A stretch of 64,000 nt of DNA from Actinoplanes oblitus (GTDB taxonomy: Bacteria > Actinomycetota > Actinomycetes > Mycobacteriales > Micromonosporaceae): contig NZ_CP126980.1 in the NCBI RefSeq assembly GCF_030252345.1, positions 2,557,501-2,621,500 of the forward strand, given 5' to 3'. The position numbers and the translations under genes were made by a program. This document shows, piece after piece, positions 8,001 through 16,641 of the stretch. The notes beneath the pieces are model-generated. The model was not told where the DNA came from and ran no database searches. It saw nothing but the letters and a program-made list of their open reading frames with translations. The first letter of the stretch is position 1. Each line of letters begins with the position of its first letter.

Positions 8001-10839
8001 TGGGCCACGGCTCGGAGCTTTCCACGCTGATGGTGGGTTCGGCCGGCGACCCGGGCCAGATGTCCGCCGGCGAAGTCACTGCGGCCGACTCCGCTGGACT
8101 GACCGACGGCTCGGTACTCGTGGTGTCCGCCCCCGGCTCGCTCGCCGGCGAGGCTCCTGTTTCGCTCGGCAGATGTGGGACCGGCTCGCCGGGAACCGCT
8201 TGGTCGGACTCCTCCACGGCCACCGGGATGGGTGGGGTCGGTGGAGATTCGTCCAGTTCGTTTCGGCTGGTTTCGTCCGGCGCCTGGGTATCGGCGCTGG
8301 TGGCGCCATCCCAGGCGGGCACCGCCGGCTCGCGGTCGGCCTCGGGTTCGGCCTGAGGCGATTCGTCGGGCCACAGACCGCTCGGCTGGGTGGGCGGCAG
8401 CGCGGTGCCACCGGCGGAGGGGTTCGCCTGCCGAGGGATCGGGTTGATCGGCTCGGTCTGCTGGTGGTCGGCCGGTTCGGCAGGGATGCCGGAGACCGGC
8501 TGGGTGCGGTCCAAGTCAACAGTGGCGTCGCCCGAGTCGACGTCGCGCTGAGTGGGAGGCTCGCCGGATGGCCATGCCGGAGTGGGTGTCGGGTTCCGTC
8601 CGGAGCGTTGATCGGCTTCGGGGGGCTGGGCCCACCAGGTGCCGCTCGGCCGGGCGGTTTCCTCGGTGGCCCTGGCGGACCAACTGTTCGAAGCCGCGGC
8701 GGGGCGCTGGGGACGGCCCGACCACGGACCGCGAGAGGTCGACCTCGGATCCGCCTCGGCGTCCCGCTGGGGTGCGTCGCCCTGCACCGGCGCGACCGGT
8801 CGTGCGTCGCCCTGTACCGGGACGGCCGGTCGTGCGTCGGGTTGCGCCGGGGCAGCGGGTCGTGCGTCGGGTTGCGCCGGGGCAGCGGGTCGTGTGTCGG
8901 GTTGCGCCGGGGCAGCGGGTCGTGTGTCGGGCTGGGCCGGGGCAGCGGGTCGTGTGTCGGGCTGGGCCGGGGCAGCGGGTCGTGTGTCGGGCTGGGCCGG
9001 GGCAGCGGGTCGTGTGTCCTGATCGGCCGGGGTGGCCTGGACCGGCGGGATGAAGAGCTGGCCGGGCGGCGACGAGACCTGGTAAGGCGCGGGGGAGACC
9101 TGGTAAGGCGTGGGCGAGGCCGGATAGGGCAGAGGTGCCTGACCAGGCACGTTAGCGGGATGACCGGCGGACCGGCCGCTCGCATCCCAGGGTGCCGGTG
9201 GGTGCTGACCGGCAGCAGCCGCCCACGGATCCACCGGCTGGCCCGAAGTGGCCTGATGGAAGGAGGACGGAGCACCGGAGGAGGGAGCGCTCGAGGTCGG
9301 TGCGTCCGGCCACGGATCGACGGGAGTGCTCAGCGCCGGATGCCGGGGCGCTCCGGAAGTGGGCTGGTCCGGCGGCCCGGAGACCGGGCGCTGGATGCCG
9401 TTGTACCACTGCGGAGGCGGAGGTGGGAGAACGCGATGCGTGGACTGCTGAGGGGGCTGAGTCGCCGCCGAATCGCCCTGTGGCGGGCCAGCCGGAAAGC
9501 CATGCGCCGAAGCACCCGGGGAATCGCTGCCCGGCAAGGACGCCGCGGAAACGCCTGGCACGCCTTGCGCCGGCACGCCTGGCACGCCCTGCGCCGGCAC
9601 GCCTGGCACGCCCTGCGCCGGCACGCCTGGCACGCCCTGCGCCGGCACGCCTGGCACGCCCTGCGCCGGCACGCCTGGCGCACCGTTCGCCAAACCACCC
9701 GGCACACCCTGCGGCGATGCCGACGGGCCAGACGCGCCGGACTCCTCACCCTCGGAGACCTCGCCGCGGACCGCGACCTGCGCCGACCCCGCCGGTCCGT
9801 CGATGGTCACCACCGCGTCGAGCTGGCCGACCGTCGGGAACCACGAGACCCGCAGCTGATCGCCCTCCAGCCGCGCGTGCAGCCCATCGGCCGAAACGGT
9901 CACCGTGGACGCCGCCACCAACGGCGGGCCGCTGACCGCCACGCGTACCGTCAATTGGCGCGTGCCCGGGGCGACGCGGCCGAAAGTGATCTCTCCCTCC
10001 GCGACCCGCAGCGAAGTGCGCCGCAACGCCGCGGAAGCGGCGGCCGCGACCCGGTCGTTACCGGTGGACATCCGGGTCAGCGTGGCCCGGGACTGCGCTG
10101 CCTGGTGCAGGTCGGGTCCGGCGGCCGCCGCGGCCAGCTCGGCGATCAGGGCCATCTGGTCGCTGCCCGGTTTGCGAACTCTGCCGACCCACGGCTGGCG
10201 GCCGGAACCGTAGACCCAGTGGCGCACGGTGGGGTCGCGTTCGCGCAGGTGGTCGAAGATCTCGTCGACGCCGATGTAACCGTCGCGGTCGCGGTCGGCG
10301 GCGCCGCCGCGGATGGCGTCGGCGAGCAGGCCGGCGAAGGTGGGTGGTTCGGGGCGGGCCGCCGCGGTGATCACCACGCGGCTGCGGGCCTCGGCGGCGC
10401 GGGCGGCCGGGAAGTAGGCGCCGGCGTCGACCGGGCCACCGGTGCGGCCGTCCAGCAGGATCATGATCTGGCCGGCCAGGCTGCGGTGCATCAGCGCGTC
10501 GATCCGGGTCACGTCGACGGCGGTGTCGGCCGGGCGCTGCATGACGGTGTCCGGGGTGGCCAGGTAGAGACCGCCGGCCGGGCCGGAGAGCAGGATGCCG
10601 CGGAAGTAGACCAGCAGGCAGTCGTCGCCGCTCCGGCCGTCGCAGAGCGCCTGCAACCGCTGATAGGTGTCCCAGGTCTCCGGGTCCTGGAGGAACTCGA
10701 CGTCGAACCCGCCCAGACCGGGATCGCCCAGCACGGCGGCGAGGGATCGCACGTCCGCCGACGGCACCGCGTATCTGCGCAGGACCGGATCGTCGTGGTG
10801 TTCGACAGTCACCACAACCGCCAGTCGTCGCCCGCTCAT
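5008..10839 (-). CDS. Pseudo-caspase / repetitive spacer / membrane helix / YVTN beta-propeller protein
   Basis: This 1943-residue protein begins with a caspase-fold (peptidase C14-like) domain at about 1-230. Active relatives carry YFSGHG and LDCCxSG; here the same positions read YFRGIL (78-83) and LDGRTGG (129-135), so both the catalytic His and Cys are absent. An EF-hand-like [12 protein letters not shown] follows at 182-193, as is common in this family. A beta-sandwich-like stretch (about 285-370) leads into a Pro/Ala/Gly-rich region of some 1,150 residues with 8- and 10-residue tandem repeats. One membrane helix lies at about 1577-1598. A YVTN-type propeller fills the last 300 residues, with repeated sPDGrkLYV and TVGxxP motifs. 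The basic residues between spacer and helix (SSRRHLR) suggest the spacer is cytoplasmic and the propeller outside, which is inference. ATG at 10839 matches the family's MSGRRLA start. Confidence 0.88.
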   Translation of the reverse strand: MSGRRLAVVVTVEHHDDPVLRRYAVPSADVRSLAAVLGDPGLGGFDVEFLQDPETWDTYQRLQALCDGRSGDDCLLVYFRGILLSGPAGGLYLATPDTVMQRPADTAVDVTRIDALMHRSLAGQIMILLDGRTGGPVDAGAYFPAARAAEARSRVVITAAARPEPPTFAGLLADAIRGGAADRDRDGYIGVDEIFDHLRERDPTVRHWVYGSGRQPWVGRVRKPGSDQMALIAELAAAAAGPDLHQAAQSRATLTRMSTGNDRVAAAASAALRRTSLRVAEGEITFGRVAPGTRQLTVRVAVSGPPLVAASTVTVSADGLHARLEGDQLRVSWFPTVGQLDAVVTIDGPAGSAQVAVRGEVSEGEESGASGPSASPQGVPGGLANGAPGVPAQGVPGVPAQGVPGVPAQGVPGVPAQGVPGVPAQGVPGVSAASLPGSDSPGASAHGFPAGPPQGDSAATQPPQQSTHRVLPPPPPQWYNGIQRPVSGPPDQPTSGAPRHPALSTPVDPWPDAPTSSAPSSGAPSSFHQATSGQPVDPWAAAAGQHPPAPWDASGRSAGHPANVPGQAPLPYPASPTPYQVSPAPYQVSSPPGQLFIPPVQATPADQDTRPAAPAQPDTRPAAPAQPDTRPAAPAQPDTRPAAPAQPDTRPAAPAQPDARPAAPAQPDARPAVPVQGDARPVAPVQGDAPQRDAEADPRSTSRGPWSGRPQRPAAASNSWSARATEETARPSGTWWAQPPEADQRSGRNPTPTPAWPSGEPPTQRDVDSGDATVDLDRTQPVSGIPAEPADHQQTEPINPIPRQANPSAGGTALPPTQPSGLWPDESPQAEPEADREPAVPAWDGATSADTQAPDETSRNELDESPPTPPIPVAVEESDQAVPGEPVPHLPSETGASPASEPGADTTSTEPSVSPAESAAVTSPADIWPGSPAEPTISVESSEPWPSAPAMPTTAAEPDPQRPAEADQAEWQHPGAGHDERQPAGDEREQPRPVGDKEADALPAGTGNSTQAWQVSAAEGSQASGALPDSPSVVAYPDETTAPERWDSVPMDSGGDTVAWQASPAEDADDQRTRPGDPPAAGSLAGISPIHEPEGDAAHTSDSRSPSDDSRTDNNRPEENRATEPANAGNSAEPTQAGIAAEPARAGDAATPDRPGGAATPDHPGNAAESSPVGNAAAGGFVGSWLAAQASPDRHGSEDDRVTPNAAEPRAARFEPETVPGQPEAPQRQPEILQPSWGQQTEPVTPGPTGSWPPSSPAGAPPVTGTPPDTGTPAGMGTPAGPWPGDRADDSPTEQTQPGAGWPMPAAASDSGAAGNINAADPGDRWPAGQNRSGGQPRLPWEAGSAAAAAGGWPRPDAHGPSETGPAGAGPQSAADETTVAGMAASSGWPGANDPTEQHGPAGTPAPGGTAAPGAQFGGTMAPGGRFDGTTAPGAQFGGATAAGGQFGGATGPGGAGAGAGGSIAGSPSGRVSWDGPDDWTRSGGLAGAPGAPGGPAGWQGQQPGVNAAGQQGTAAGGWGGGTPDGNGWQQGTNPAWPTSPAGWPNSPSWQQPGDGPIPPNGVGAPPAGGAPSSRRHLRVVGVLLLSLLLAAGAYLGIRYVSGRKSEPTAQPTATQQQQQPGGGQSAAATQPAEPTEKAPVSLAVPVVVDTINGTGREPEGVVVSPDNRLVYVADQGAKEVFFVGAGDKKVASVAVPNTPRFLALSRDGSKLYVSMFENDFSANALAVIDTAKRSLIKSVKTGPRPFEPAVGADGRVWLPIHNGARVEIYDGTTLDRVQQISVPPNPHWVDFLPDGTRAFTSDHESSRMSVIDARTGRVLNNVTVGRSPHSVAVTPDGKTVLVTNYDVNTVESYDTTTLRLIKRYTVGKLPQAVLVSGDGVHAYVVNEGSDTVSVLNLEDKQVSATIKVGDSPRVIALSPDGRKLYVTAGRDGAVTVLKAAED
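6490..6615 (-). repeat. 30-bp tandem repeats encoding a 10-residue Gly-rich unit
   Basis: Four or more degenerate copies of a 30-bp unit inside the pseudo-caspase gene encode ten-residue blocks of the type [10 protein letters not shown]. The period preserves the frame. It is part of the long disordered spacer. Confidence 0.7.
8776..9025 (-). repeat. 30-bp tandem repeats encoding [10 protein letters not shown]
   Basis: About eight copies of a 30-bp unit encode the decapeptide [10 protein letters not shown] and close variants such as [10 protein letters not shown]. The central copies are nearly identical at DNA level, which suggests recent expansion. Confidence 0.85.
9556..9682 (-). repeat. 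24-bp tandem repeats encoding GVPAQGVP
   Basis: Five near-identical 24-bp units encode the octapeptide GVPAQGVP. This is the third distinct repeat family in the spacer of the pseudo-caspase gene. Confidence 0.85.
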
Positions 10840-11126
10840 CGCATCACCCTTGGTCCATGGTGCGACGTTCGGCGCCGAGCCGGAACCCCTGGAAGATTAC
10901 GAAGTGTTCGTACCTGATGACCTTCTGTTGTTGATCTTTGTCGGGTTACGGGCGTTGTGCGACGATCTAGCAGGTCCGACGCGCTTCCGCGGGCATCGTC
11001 CGGGGAATCCGTCCCGGTGTGCCGATTTCACCGGATCGGTGTCGGAGATCCGTCACGGCCCGCTCCGGAGAGGACCGCGATCCGGAAGATCACCTCTAGA
11101 CTCACGGTCCGAGGTGAGAGATCGAG

Positions 11127-12068
11127 ATGCTTCACGTACGCGTCATCGCCCCGGCCCCGATGTCCGAGGAGGTCCAGCGCCTGCTCGCCGCCGACGAGGC
11201 CGTCACGCACCTGGTGGTGCTGCCCGGCGTCGCCGTGGCACCCCGCGGTGACCTGCTGGAGTTCGACGTGGTCCGGGAGGGTGCCAGCTCCCTGCTCGAC
11301 CGGTTGCGTGACCTGGGCCTGGACCGGGACGGCTCGATAGTGGTGGAGCGGGTCGACGCCGCCCTGAGCGCGGCCGCCGACCGGGCCGCCCGGCGCACCC
11401 CCGGGCTCGGCGTCGACGCGGTGGTCTGGCACGAGCTGGAGCAGCAGACCGGCGAGGAGACCGAGCTGTCCGCCTCGTTCCTGGCCTTCATGATCATCGC
11501 GACCGTGATCGCCGCCCTGGGCGTGCTGCTCGACCAGCCCATCCTGATCGTCGGATCGATGGTGGTCGGACCCGAGTTCGGGCCGCTGGCGGCGCTCTGC
11601 GTCGGCCTGGTGCAGCGGGAGTACCGGTTGGTCCGGCGGTCGTTGCTGGCGCTGGGGGTGGGTTTCCCGGTCGGCATGGTGGTCACCATGATCGCGGTGT
11701 GGCTGCTGACCGCGGCCGGCCTGGTGGACCGGTCGATGCTGCTGGCGGACCGGCCGCTGACCGACTTCATCTGGCGGCCGGACGCGCTGTCCTGGGTGGT
11801 CGGCTTCCTCGGCGGTATCGCCGGGATGCTGTCGCTGACCTCGGCGAAAGCGGGCACCCTGGTCGGCGTGCTGATCTCGGTGACCACGGTGCCCGCGGCG
11901 GCGAACACGGCCGTGGCGCTGGCCTACGTGATCGGCAGCCGGGAGCCCGGCCGCCTGCTGTCCGAGGCGGGTGGCTCGGCCCTGCAGCTGGTCATCAACC
12001 TGAGCGCGATAGTGGTCGCCGGCGTGCTCACCCTGCTGGTGCAGCGGCACGCCTGGCGACGCCGCTGA
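11127..12068 (+). CDS. DUF389 integral membrane protein
   Basis: This 313-residue protein matches the DUF389 (TIGR00341-like) family. An N-terminal soluble alpha/beta part (about 1-100) resembles the domain that precedes the membrane region in these proteins. About six hydrophobic helices follow from residue 118 to the end. The conserved GSMVVGPEFGPLAAL segment at about 147-161 and the TSAKAGTLVGVLISVTTVPA segment in the second half are family hallmarks. The function is unknown; uptake or channel roles have been proposed for the family. ATG at 11127 follows a GAGGTGAGAG ribosome site. The gene stands alone and diverges from the pseudo-caspase gene across 287 bases. Confidence 0.9.
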   Translation: MLHVRVIAPAPMSEEVQRLLAADEAVTHLVVLPGVAVAPRGDLLEFDVVREGASSLLDRLRDLGLDRDGSIVVERVDAALSAAADRAARRTPGLGVDAVVWHELEQQTGEETELSASFLAFMIIATVIAALGVLLDQPILIVGSMVVGPEFGPLAALCVGLVQREYRLVRRSLLALGVGFPVGMVVTMIAVWLLTAAGLVDRSMLLADRPLTDFIWRPDALSWVVGFLGGIAGMLSLTSAKAGTLVGVLISVTTVPAAANTAVALAYVIGSREPGRLLSEAGGSALQLVINLSAIVVAGVLTLLVQRHAWRRR

Positions 12069-12136
12069 CCGCGGTCGGACCAGCTGCCGGGCCGGGTCCC
12101 CGGCAAGCCACCGATCGGCGGCCGACCGACCGCCGG

Positions 12137-12394
12137 TCAGACGGTGATGTCCAGCACGCGGCCGGCCGGCAGCTTGCGGGGCTGGTCGAGCGTCGCGGCC
12201 AGGCCCGCCTTGGTCGCCTCGACCCGCGCCACCTCGGCCGAGGCGGACGCGATGGTGGACCTGTCGACGGCGATCGTCTGCGGGCTCGCGTCCACCGCGT
12301 TGAGGTCCACGGCGATCTGCCGCCGGGCGCGCTGCAGGCGGCTCCAGGCGACGTGGCTGCTCCAGGTCGAGGTGGTGACAGCGGGGACGGTCAT
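12137..12394 (-). CDS. Small conserved-looking hypothetical protein
   Basis: This 85-residue acidic-to-neutral soluble protein has no signal peptide or membrane helix. A central AVDLNAVDASPQTIAVDRS stretch and an Ala/Glu-rich helix are visible. GAGGAG lies seven bases before the ATG at 12394, and codon use looks native, so I accept it as real. I do not recognise a family. It faces the DUF389 gene convergently. Confidence 0.6.
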   Translation of the reverse strand: MTVPAVTTSTWSSHVAWSRLQRARRQIAVDLNAVDASPQTIAVDRSTIASASAEVARVEATKAGLAATLDQPRKLPAGRVLDITV

Positions 12395-12505
12395 GGGGTG
12401 CTCCTCGGGGGGACGGCAACCGGACGGCTACCTTCATCGGCCGGAGCACTCCCGAGCTGCTACTTTTCCGAGTGGCCTGGGTAACAACCGCAGGTTTCGA
12501 CGACA

Positions 12506-12535
12506 GCGGCCCGGCATCCGTGGATACCGGGCCGC
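12506..12535 (-). terminator. Hairpin after the helix-hairpin-helix gene
   Basis: A 9-bp GC stem (GCGGCCCGG with CCGGGCCGC, 12506-12514 and 12527-12535) is extended inward by ATCC/GGAT. It starts 15 bases after the stop codon at 12550. There is no clear U tract, so efficiency is uncertain. Confidence 0.55.
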
Positions 12536-12549
12536 AACGCGCGGGCTGG

Positions 12550-13728
12550 TCAGCCGACCAGGGCCTTGGCCTTCTCCGGCCAGGTGTTCAGGCTCGCCGA
12601 GCCACGCATCCCGGCGGCGGTGATCGCCCGCTTCAGCTCGGCCGGGTCGCTGGCGGCCAGCTTGGCGTAGGTGGTGATGCCGGCGGCGGCGAGGGCCATG
12701 GCGACCTTCGGGCCGATGCCGGCGATCTTGGTGAGGTCGTCCGGCTCGGTGACGGCGGCCGGCTCGATGATCGGCGACGCCTCCTCGGCAGCCTCGGAAA
12801 CCGGCTCCTCGACGACGGCGACCGGCGCGGCGTCGGCGGCCGGCTCAGCGACCGCGACCGGCTCAGCGACAGTGGCGGGCGCGGCGTCAGCGATCGGCTC
12901 AGCGACAGTGGCCGGCGCGGCGTCAGCGATCGGCTCAGCGAAAGCGTCGGCGGCCGGCTCAGCGACAGCGATCGGCTCAGCGACAGTGGCGGCGGCCGGC
13001 TCAGCGACAGCGACGGCGATCGGCTCAGCGTCCGCGACAGCGACGGCTGCGGGGACAGCGGCAGGGGCGGAAGCGGGCTCGGAGTCGGCAACCGCGACGG
13101 TGATGGGCTCGGCCTCGACCGGCTCAGCGGCAGCGACCGGCTCCGGTGCGGCGACCGGCTCCGGAGCCGCCACCGGCTCCGCGGCGGCAACCGGCTCCGC
13201 GGCCTCGACCGGCTCAGCCACCCCGCCCGGCTCGGGCAGAGCGACGGTCTCAGCGGCCGGCCCAGCCTCCGCGGAAGCCTCGGGGAGAGCCACCGTCTCC
13301 TCCTCGACGACCGCGACCGGCTCGACCACAACGGTCTCCACCTCGGTCACCGGCGCGATCACCGCGGTCTCGGCGACAGCGTCGTCCTTGCCCTCCTCAA
13401 CGGCCGCGACCTCAGCGGACTCAGCGACCACGAGAACCGCGGTCTCCTCGGAAGCGGCGGCAGCGGCACCATCGGCGACGGGACCGTCGGCGGCGGGACC
13501 GTCAGCGGCGGGACCATCGGCGGCGGAAGCGGCGGAAGCATCGGCAGCGGCAGGAGCGGCGGCGGGAACGGCAGCCGCCGGAGCGGCAACGGAAGCGGAC
13601 TCGGTGGCCGAAGCCGGCGCGGCCGTCGCGGAAGCCGCCTGAGCAGCCCCGTCACGACGACCCCGAATGAACCAGCCGGCTATCAGGCCGATCACGAGCC
13701 CGGCCACAAGGGAGAGAAACGATGACAT
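12550..13728 (-). CDS. Membrane-anchored Ala/Glu/Pro/Val-rich protein with C-terminal helix-hairpin-helix domain
   Basis: This 392-residue protein has three parts. An N-terminal membrane helix (about 4-20, MSSFLSLVAGLVIGLIAGWF) is followed by an Arg-rich RGRR stop-transfer patch. About 300 residues of Ala/Val/Glu/Pro repeats (EPVAAAEPV type) come next. The C-terminal ~65 residues hold a helix-hairpin-helix-like domain with DDLTKIAGIGPKVAMAL, the GIGxK pattern typical of nucleic-acid or protein-binding HhH and DUF4332-like domains. The topology suggests the HhH part is held in the cytoplasm on a long flexible arm. I chose ATG 13728 over an upstream frame start at 13815 because GGAGG lies six bases before it and the membrane helix follows at once. 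The function is unknown; a link between DNA and membrane is possible. Confidence 0.8.
   Translation of the reverse strand: MSSFLSLVAGLVIGLIAGWFIRGRRDGAAQAASATAAPASATESASVAAPAAAVPAAAPAAADASAASAADGPAADGPAADGPVADGAAAAASEETAVLVVAESAEVAAVEEGKDDAVAETAVIAPVTEVETVVVEPVAVVEEETVALPEASAEAGPAAETVALPEPGGVAEPVEAAEPVAAAEPVAAPEPVAAPEPVAAAEPVEAEPITVAVADSEPASAPAAVPAAVAVADAEPIAVAVAEPAAATVAEPIAVAEPAADAFAEPIADAAPATVAEPIADAAPATVAEPVAVAEPAADAAPVAVVEEPVSEAAEEASPIIEPAAVTEPDDLTKIAGIGPKVAMALAAAGITTYAKLAASDPAELKRAITAAGMRGSASLNTWPEKAKALVG
12830..13260 (-). repeat. Degenerate EPVA(AE/AP) coding repeats
   Basis: Many short imperfect direct repeats of GGCTCAGCGACAG-type units on the plus strand encode the alternating Glu-Pro-Val-Ala linker of the HhH protein. 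Confidence 0.7.
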
Positions 13729-13883
13729 ATCGGGCCTCCGGGGAGGAGATGAGGGTGCATGTGGTAGCGCGCAGCTTCCCACATCACCTTCCGTAGCCAC
13801 GATCAGGGTGGTCACTCGACCAGATGGTGTGGCCGCTCAGGCCGGACGAGCCGGTCCACCATGCGGCAGCGCCGGGAGAAGAA

Positions 13884-13923
13884 ACGCGGTGGTCACTCCC
13901 ACGTGCGAGAGTGACCACCGCGT
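13884..13923 (-). terminator. Rho-independent terminator of the GH55-like gene
   Basis: A perfect 15-bp stem (13884-13898 with 13909-13923) and a 10-base loop are followed on the minus strand by a TTTCTTCT tract. It begins 21 bases after the stop codon of the GH55-like gene at 13945. Confidence 0.85.
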
Positions 13924-13944
13924 GTGATCAAAAGCAGAACCGCT

Positions 13945-15786
13945 TTACGGTACGGCCGGGTAGTCGTTCACGTAGACCGGCACACCGATCTTCGTGGTGT
14001 CGGCCGCCTCGCCCACGCCGTTGACCACGTGGTCGATCGTGCCGGCGCTCAGGTTGACGGTCATGATGTGGTGCAGCTTCACGCCCGGCGTCTGCGGCGC
14101 CTCGAAGCCGTTCTCGGTGTGGATCGACGGGTTGTTCTGGTTGAACACGTACACCCCGGCGCCGTACAGGTGGTGGGTCTTGACCTTGGCCCCGATCTTG
14201 TAACCGGCGTAGCCCTCGACCGAGCCGTTCATCCAGTCCGCCTGCGTCGGCGGGTCGTACGGCAGCTCGTTCTGGTACAGGATCGTGGTGCCGCCGTTGC
14301 CGTTCCAGACGGTGTTGTACTTCTGGAAGTGCTCGACGAACAGGCCGGTGGCGGTCACGTCGTCACCGTTGATCACCGCGCCGTACGTACCGATGTTGGT
14401 GTTCCACCGCTCGGTGTCGCCGCCGGTGAAGCCCTCGACGCCGTGGTCGGCGCGCCACACCCAGGTGTGGTCGATCAGCACGTGGTCACTGTTGACCTCG
14501 AGCGCCACGTCGGCCTTGCCGATGTGCGGGCCGCCCACCCGGAAGTAGACGTCCTGCAGCGAGGTGGGGTTCTTCGGGGTAGTGAGAAGGCCGAGGCTGC
14601 CCTTGCGGCCGACGCGCAGCAGCGCGGACGACTTCTGCGAGCCGGCGTCGATCGAGATACCCGCGACGGCCACGCCGGGGACGTCCTCGACCTGCAGCGG
14701 GGTGGCCCCCTTGACCGCGGTCAGCGTGGCGTGGCCGAGACCGAGCACCACGGTGTTCGGCCGGAGCACGTCGATGGTGCGGTCGATGTTGTAGATACCC
14801 GGCGTGAACAGCAGGTTCTTGCCCAGCGCCAGGGCCAGGTTGATCTTCGCGACCGAGTCGCCCGGCTTCGCCACGTAGAAGTCGCTCAGCGGGATGGTGC
14901 GGCCGGGGGAGTCCCAGGTGACGCCGGCGGTGTCGCGCTCCACGGCCGGCACCCGGACCTGGTACCTGCCGCCGGCGTCGACGAAGAGGTACGGCTTCTC
15001 CCGGCTGACCGGGGTCTGCGCCAGCGTGGTGTACGGCGGGTTCGGGAACGCCGCGTCGTCCGGGGCGCCGGTGACGCCGGCGAAGACCTGGTTCCACACG
15101 CCGTTCGACCAGCTGCCCACCTCGCTGTTGCGGGTCAGCCACTGCTGCTGCGACCCGTTCACGATGGTCTCCGCCTTGGCGTCGGCGATGTAGCCGCCGC
15201 TGCCGTACTGCGGGCCGGCGGTGCAGTAGTCCATCAGCGACAGGGTGCCCCCGGTGAACTGCACCCGGCGCAGCGAGACGGCCTGCGAGACGGCCCAGAA
15301 GTTCGCCGTCGACCGGCAGCCGTCCTGGCCCTTGGCGTTGATGTTGACGGTCAGGTTGGAGACGGTCCGCCAGAAGTTGACCAGCGCGAGGCAGTTGCTC
15401 GTGCCGCCGTTCTCCAGGCAGCGGTTGTACACCTCCACCTTGCCGTTGATCACCACGTCGCCCGGGTTGGCGCCCAGCCCGGAGATCTCGGTGTAGTAGC
15501 CGACCTTGACCTGCAGCGGCTGGTCGGCGGTGCCGTACGTGCCCGGCTTGAAGAGGAAGGCGTACCGGTCGGTGCCCATCTCGTTGTCGACCTGCTTGGC
15601 GTTCGCGGCGTCCAGGGTGGCCTGGATCTCGCTGACCGGCATGCTCGGGTCGAAGACGGTGACGTGGGCGCCCAGGTCCGGCGCGGAGGAGGGGTGCGCG
15701 GCGGCCGGCGCGGATTGCGCCGTGATCGCCGTGACGGCCAGGCCGAGCGCGAACGCACCCGCGCCGAGCCGGCGGATTCTCGTCAT
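13945..15786 (-). CDS. Secreted GH55-like beta-1,3-glucanase (right-handed beta-helix)
   Basis: This 613-residue protein has a clear signal peptide: MTRIRRL, a hydrophobic core and an Ala-Pro-Ala-Ala-Ala cleavage region near residue 30. The mature part looks like the two-beta-helix proteins often labelled coagulation factor 5/8 type in actinobacteria, a group that includes GH55 exo-beta-1,3-glucanases. Segments I recognise are LFKPGTYG, CRSTANFWAVSQAVS, FVEHFQKYNTVWNGNGG and YQNELPYDPP; the Glu of the last matches my recollection of the GH55 acid catalyst. It would release glucose from beta-1,3-glucan outside the cell. ATG 15786 is preferred over in-frame 15831 because the signal peptide starts there and GGAAGGGG lies nine bases upstream. 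The family call rests on remembered motifs, so other beta-helix hydrolases remain possible. Confidence 0.65.
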   Translation of the reverse strand: MTRIRRLGAGAFALGLAVTAITAQSAPAAAHPSSAPDLGAHVTVFDPSMPVSEIQATLDAANAKQVDNEMGTDRYAFLFKPGTYGTADQPLQVKVGYYTEISGLGANPGDVVINGKVEVYNRCLENGGTSNCLALVNFWRTVSNLTVNINAKGQDGCRSTANFWAVSQAVSLRRVQFTGGTLSLMDYCTAGPQYGSGGYIADAKAETIVNGSQQQWLTRNSEVGSWSNGVWNQVFAGVTGAPDDAAFPNPPYTTLAQTPVSREKPYLFVDAGGRYQVRVPAVERDTAGVTWDSPGRTIPLSDFYVAKPGDSVAKINLALALGKNLLFTPGIYNIDRTIDVLRPNTVVLGLGHATLTAVKGATPLQVEDVPGVAVAGISIDAGSQKSSALLRVGRKGSLGLLTTPKNPTSLQDVYFRVGGPHIGKADVALEVNSDHVLIDHTWVWRADHGVEGFTGGDTERWNTNIGTYGAVINGDDVTATGLFVEHFQKYNTVWNGNGGTTILYQNELPYDPPTQADWMNGSVEGYAGYKIGAKVKTHHLYGAGVYVFNQNNPSIHTENGFEAPQTPGVKLHHIMTVNLSAGTIDHVVNGVGEAADTTKIGVPVYVNDYPAVP

Positions 15787-15903
15787 GCGGAGGAGCCCCT
15801 TCCGAAACAACATCGCAATGAACCTGGTCACGGAAGCAATCGGCGTAGCTCCATGTCAAGTGCCGGGAAAAGGCATACGGGCTGCAATCCGGGCAAGCCA
15901 CCT

Positions 15904-15917
15904 AGGTTCCGGAACCT
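15904..15917. promoter_or_regulatory. Perfect 14-bp palindrome upstream of the GH55-like gene
   Basis: AGGTTCCGGAACCT lies about 120 bases before the start codon at 15786, in the gap shared with the 3' end of the sortase gene. Its placement suggests an operator. I know no regulator for this motif. Confidence 0.4.
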
Positions 15918-15946
15918 GAAGACTTCTCAGAGGTCGGAACCGGTCC

Positions 15947-15960
15947 CGGGAGCGCTCTCT
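15947..15960. promoter_or_regulatory. CebR-like operator half-match upstream of the GH55-like gene
   Basis: CGGGAGCGCTCTCT matches 11 of 14 bases of the Streptomyces CebR box TGGGAGCGCTCCCA, including the ten-base core GGGAGCGCTC. It lies about 160 bases upstream of the GH55-like gene, ten bases before the convergent-side sortase stop at 15970. A LacI-family sugar regulator is a plausible ligand. Confidence 0.4.
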
Positions 15961-15969
15961 TATGGGTCT

Positions 15970-16641
15970 TCACGGGAGTAACGACGCGAAAACCACAATG
16001 TTGGAGCGATAGCTGCGGCGGTCCCTGTCGAAGGACCCGCCGCAGGTGATCAGTCGCAGGCTTGGTCCGGGCGTGGTGCCGTAGACCTCGTCGCTCGGGA
16101 ACGCCTTCTTGGGGTAACTGGCCACCTTGGTGACCGTGAAGCGCGCCACGGAGCGGTCGGTCCGGCGTACCGAAAGGCTGTCGCCCGCCTTGAGCTCCCG
16201 CAACCGGAAGAAGACGGCGGCCCCGTCCCGCGCGGTGTCCACATGGCCCACGATGATCGCCGGACCGGGCTCGCCCGGCGTCGGCGAACCGCGATACCAG
16301 CCGGCCGGCGCGTCCGAGCGCAGCGGCGGCACGTCGAGAGTGCCGTCGGCGCGCAGCCCGATCGCGCTGACCGGGGTGTGCACGCCGATCGCCGGGATGT
16401 CCAGGCGGTCCGGCGGCGAGGGCCGCAGCTGCTTCTGCTTCTGCTTCTGCCCCGGTTTCCTGCTCGTCGCGGAGGTCGGCAGCGGGCGAGGGGCGGGCAC
16501 GCTCTCCCAGGCCAGCACCGGGGGCGGGAGGGCGTCGTCGGTCCGCAGACCGATCGCGGTGATCGTGGCGCCGAGCATCGCGAGCAGCAGCGAGAAGGCC
16601 GCGGCCCGGCGGTCCCGGATCTCCAGACGCGGTGCCGGCAT
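15970..16641 (-). CDS. Class F sortase
   Basis: This 223-residue membrane-anchored transpeptidase starts with an N-terminal helix (about 12-30). A Lys/Gln-rich linker leads to the sortase barrel from about residue 80. The three active-site elements are visible: His in IIVGHVD (about 132), Cys in RLITCGG (about 201) and the C-terminal Arg in SYRSNIVVFA. The short size, with RLDIPAIGVHTPV opening the domain, fits actinobacterial class F. Its ATG at 16641 overlaps the stop of the upstream gene (TGATG), so the two are translationally coupled. Class F enzymes attach or process surface proteins, and the partner gene is the obvious candidate substrate. An in-frame extension to 17175 exists, but it would run over the upstream gene. 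Confidence 0.88.
   Translation of the reverse strand: MPAPRLEIRDRRAAAFSLLLAMLGATITAIGLRTDDALPPPVLAWESVPAPRPLPTSATSRKPGQKQKQKQLRPSPPDRLDIPAIGVHTPVSAIGLRADGTLDVPPLRSDAPAGWYRGSPTPGEPGPAIIVGHVDTARDGAAVFFRLRELKAGDSLSVRRTDRSVARFTVTKVASYPKKAFPSDEVYGTTPGPSLRLITCGGSFDRDRRSYRSNIVVFASLLP

Noticed and set aside
4531..10917. A 2128-codon open frame on the plus strand
   Set aside because: It is antisense to the pseudo-caspase gene and is Arg/Gly/Val-rich with no recognisable domain. Long open antisense frames are common in very GC-rich DNA.
15787..15969. Riboswitch or sigma-70-type promoter upstream of the GH55-like gene
   Set aside because: A TTGACA is present on the minus strand, but no convincing -10 follows at normal spacing, and no riboswitch-like structure was recognisable.
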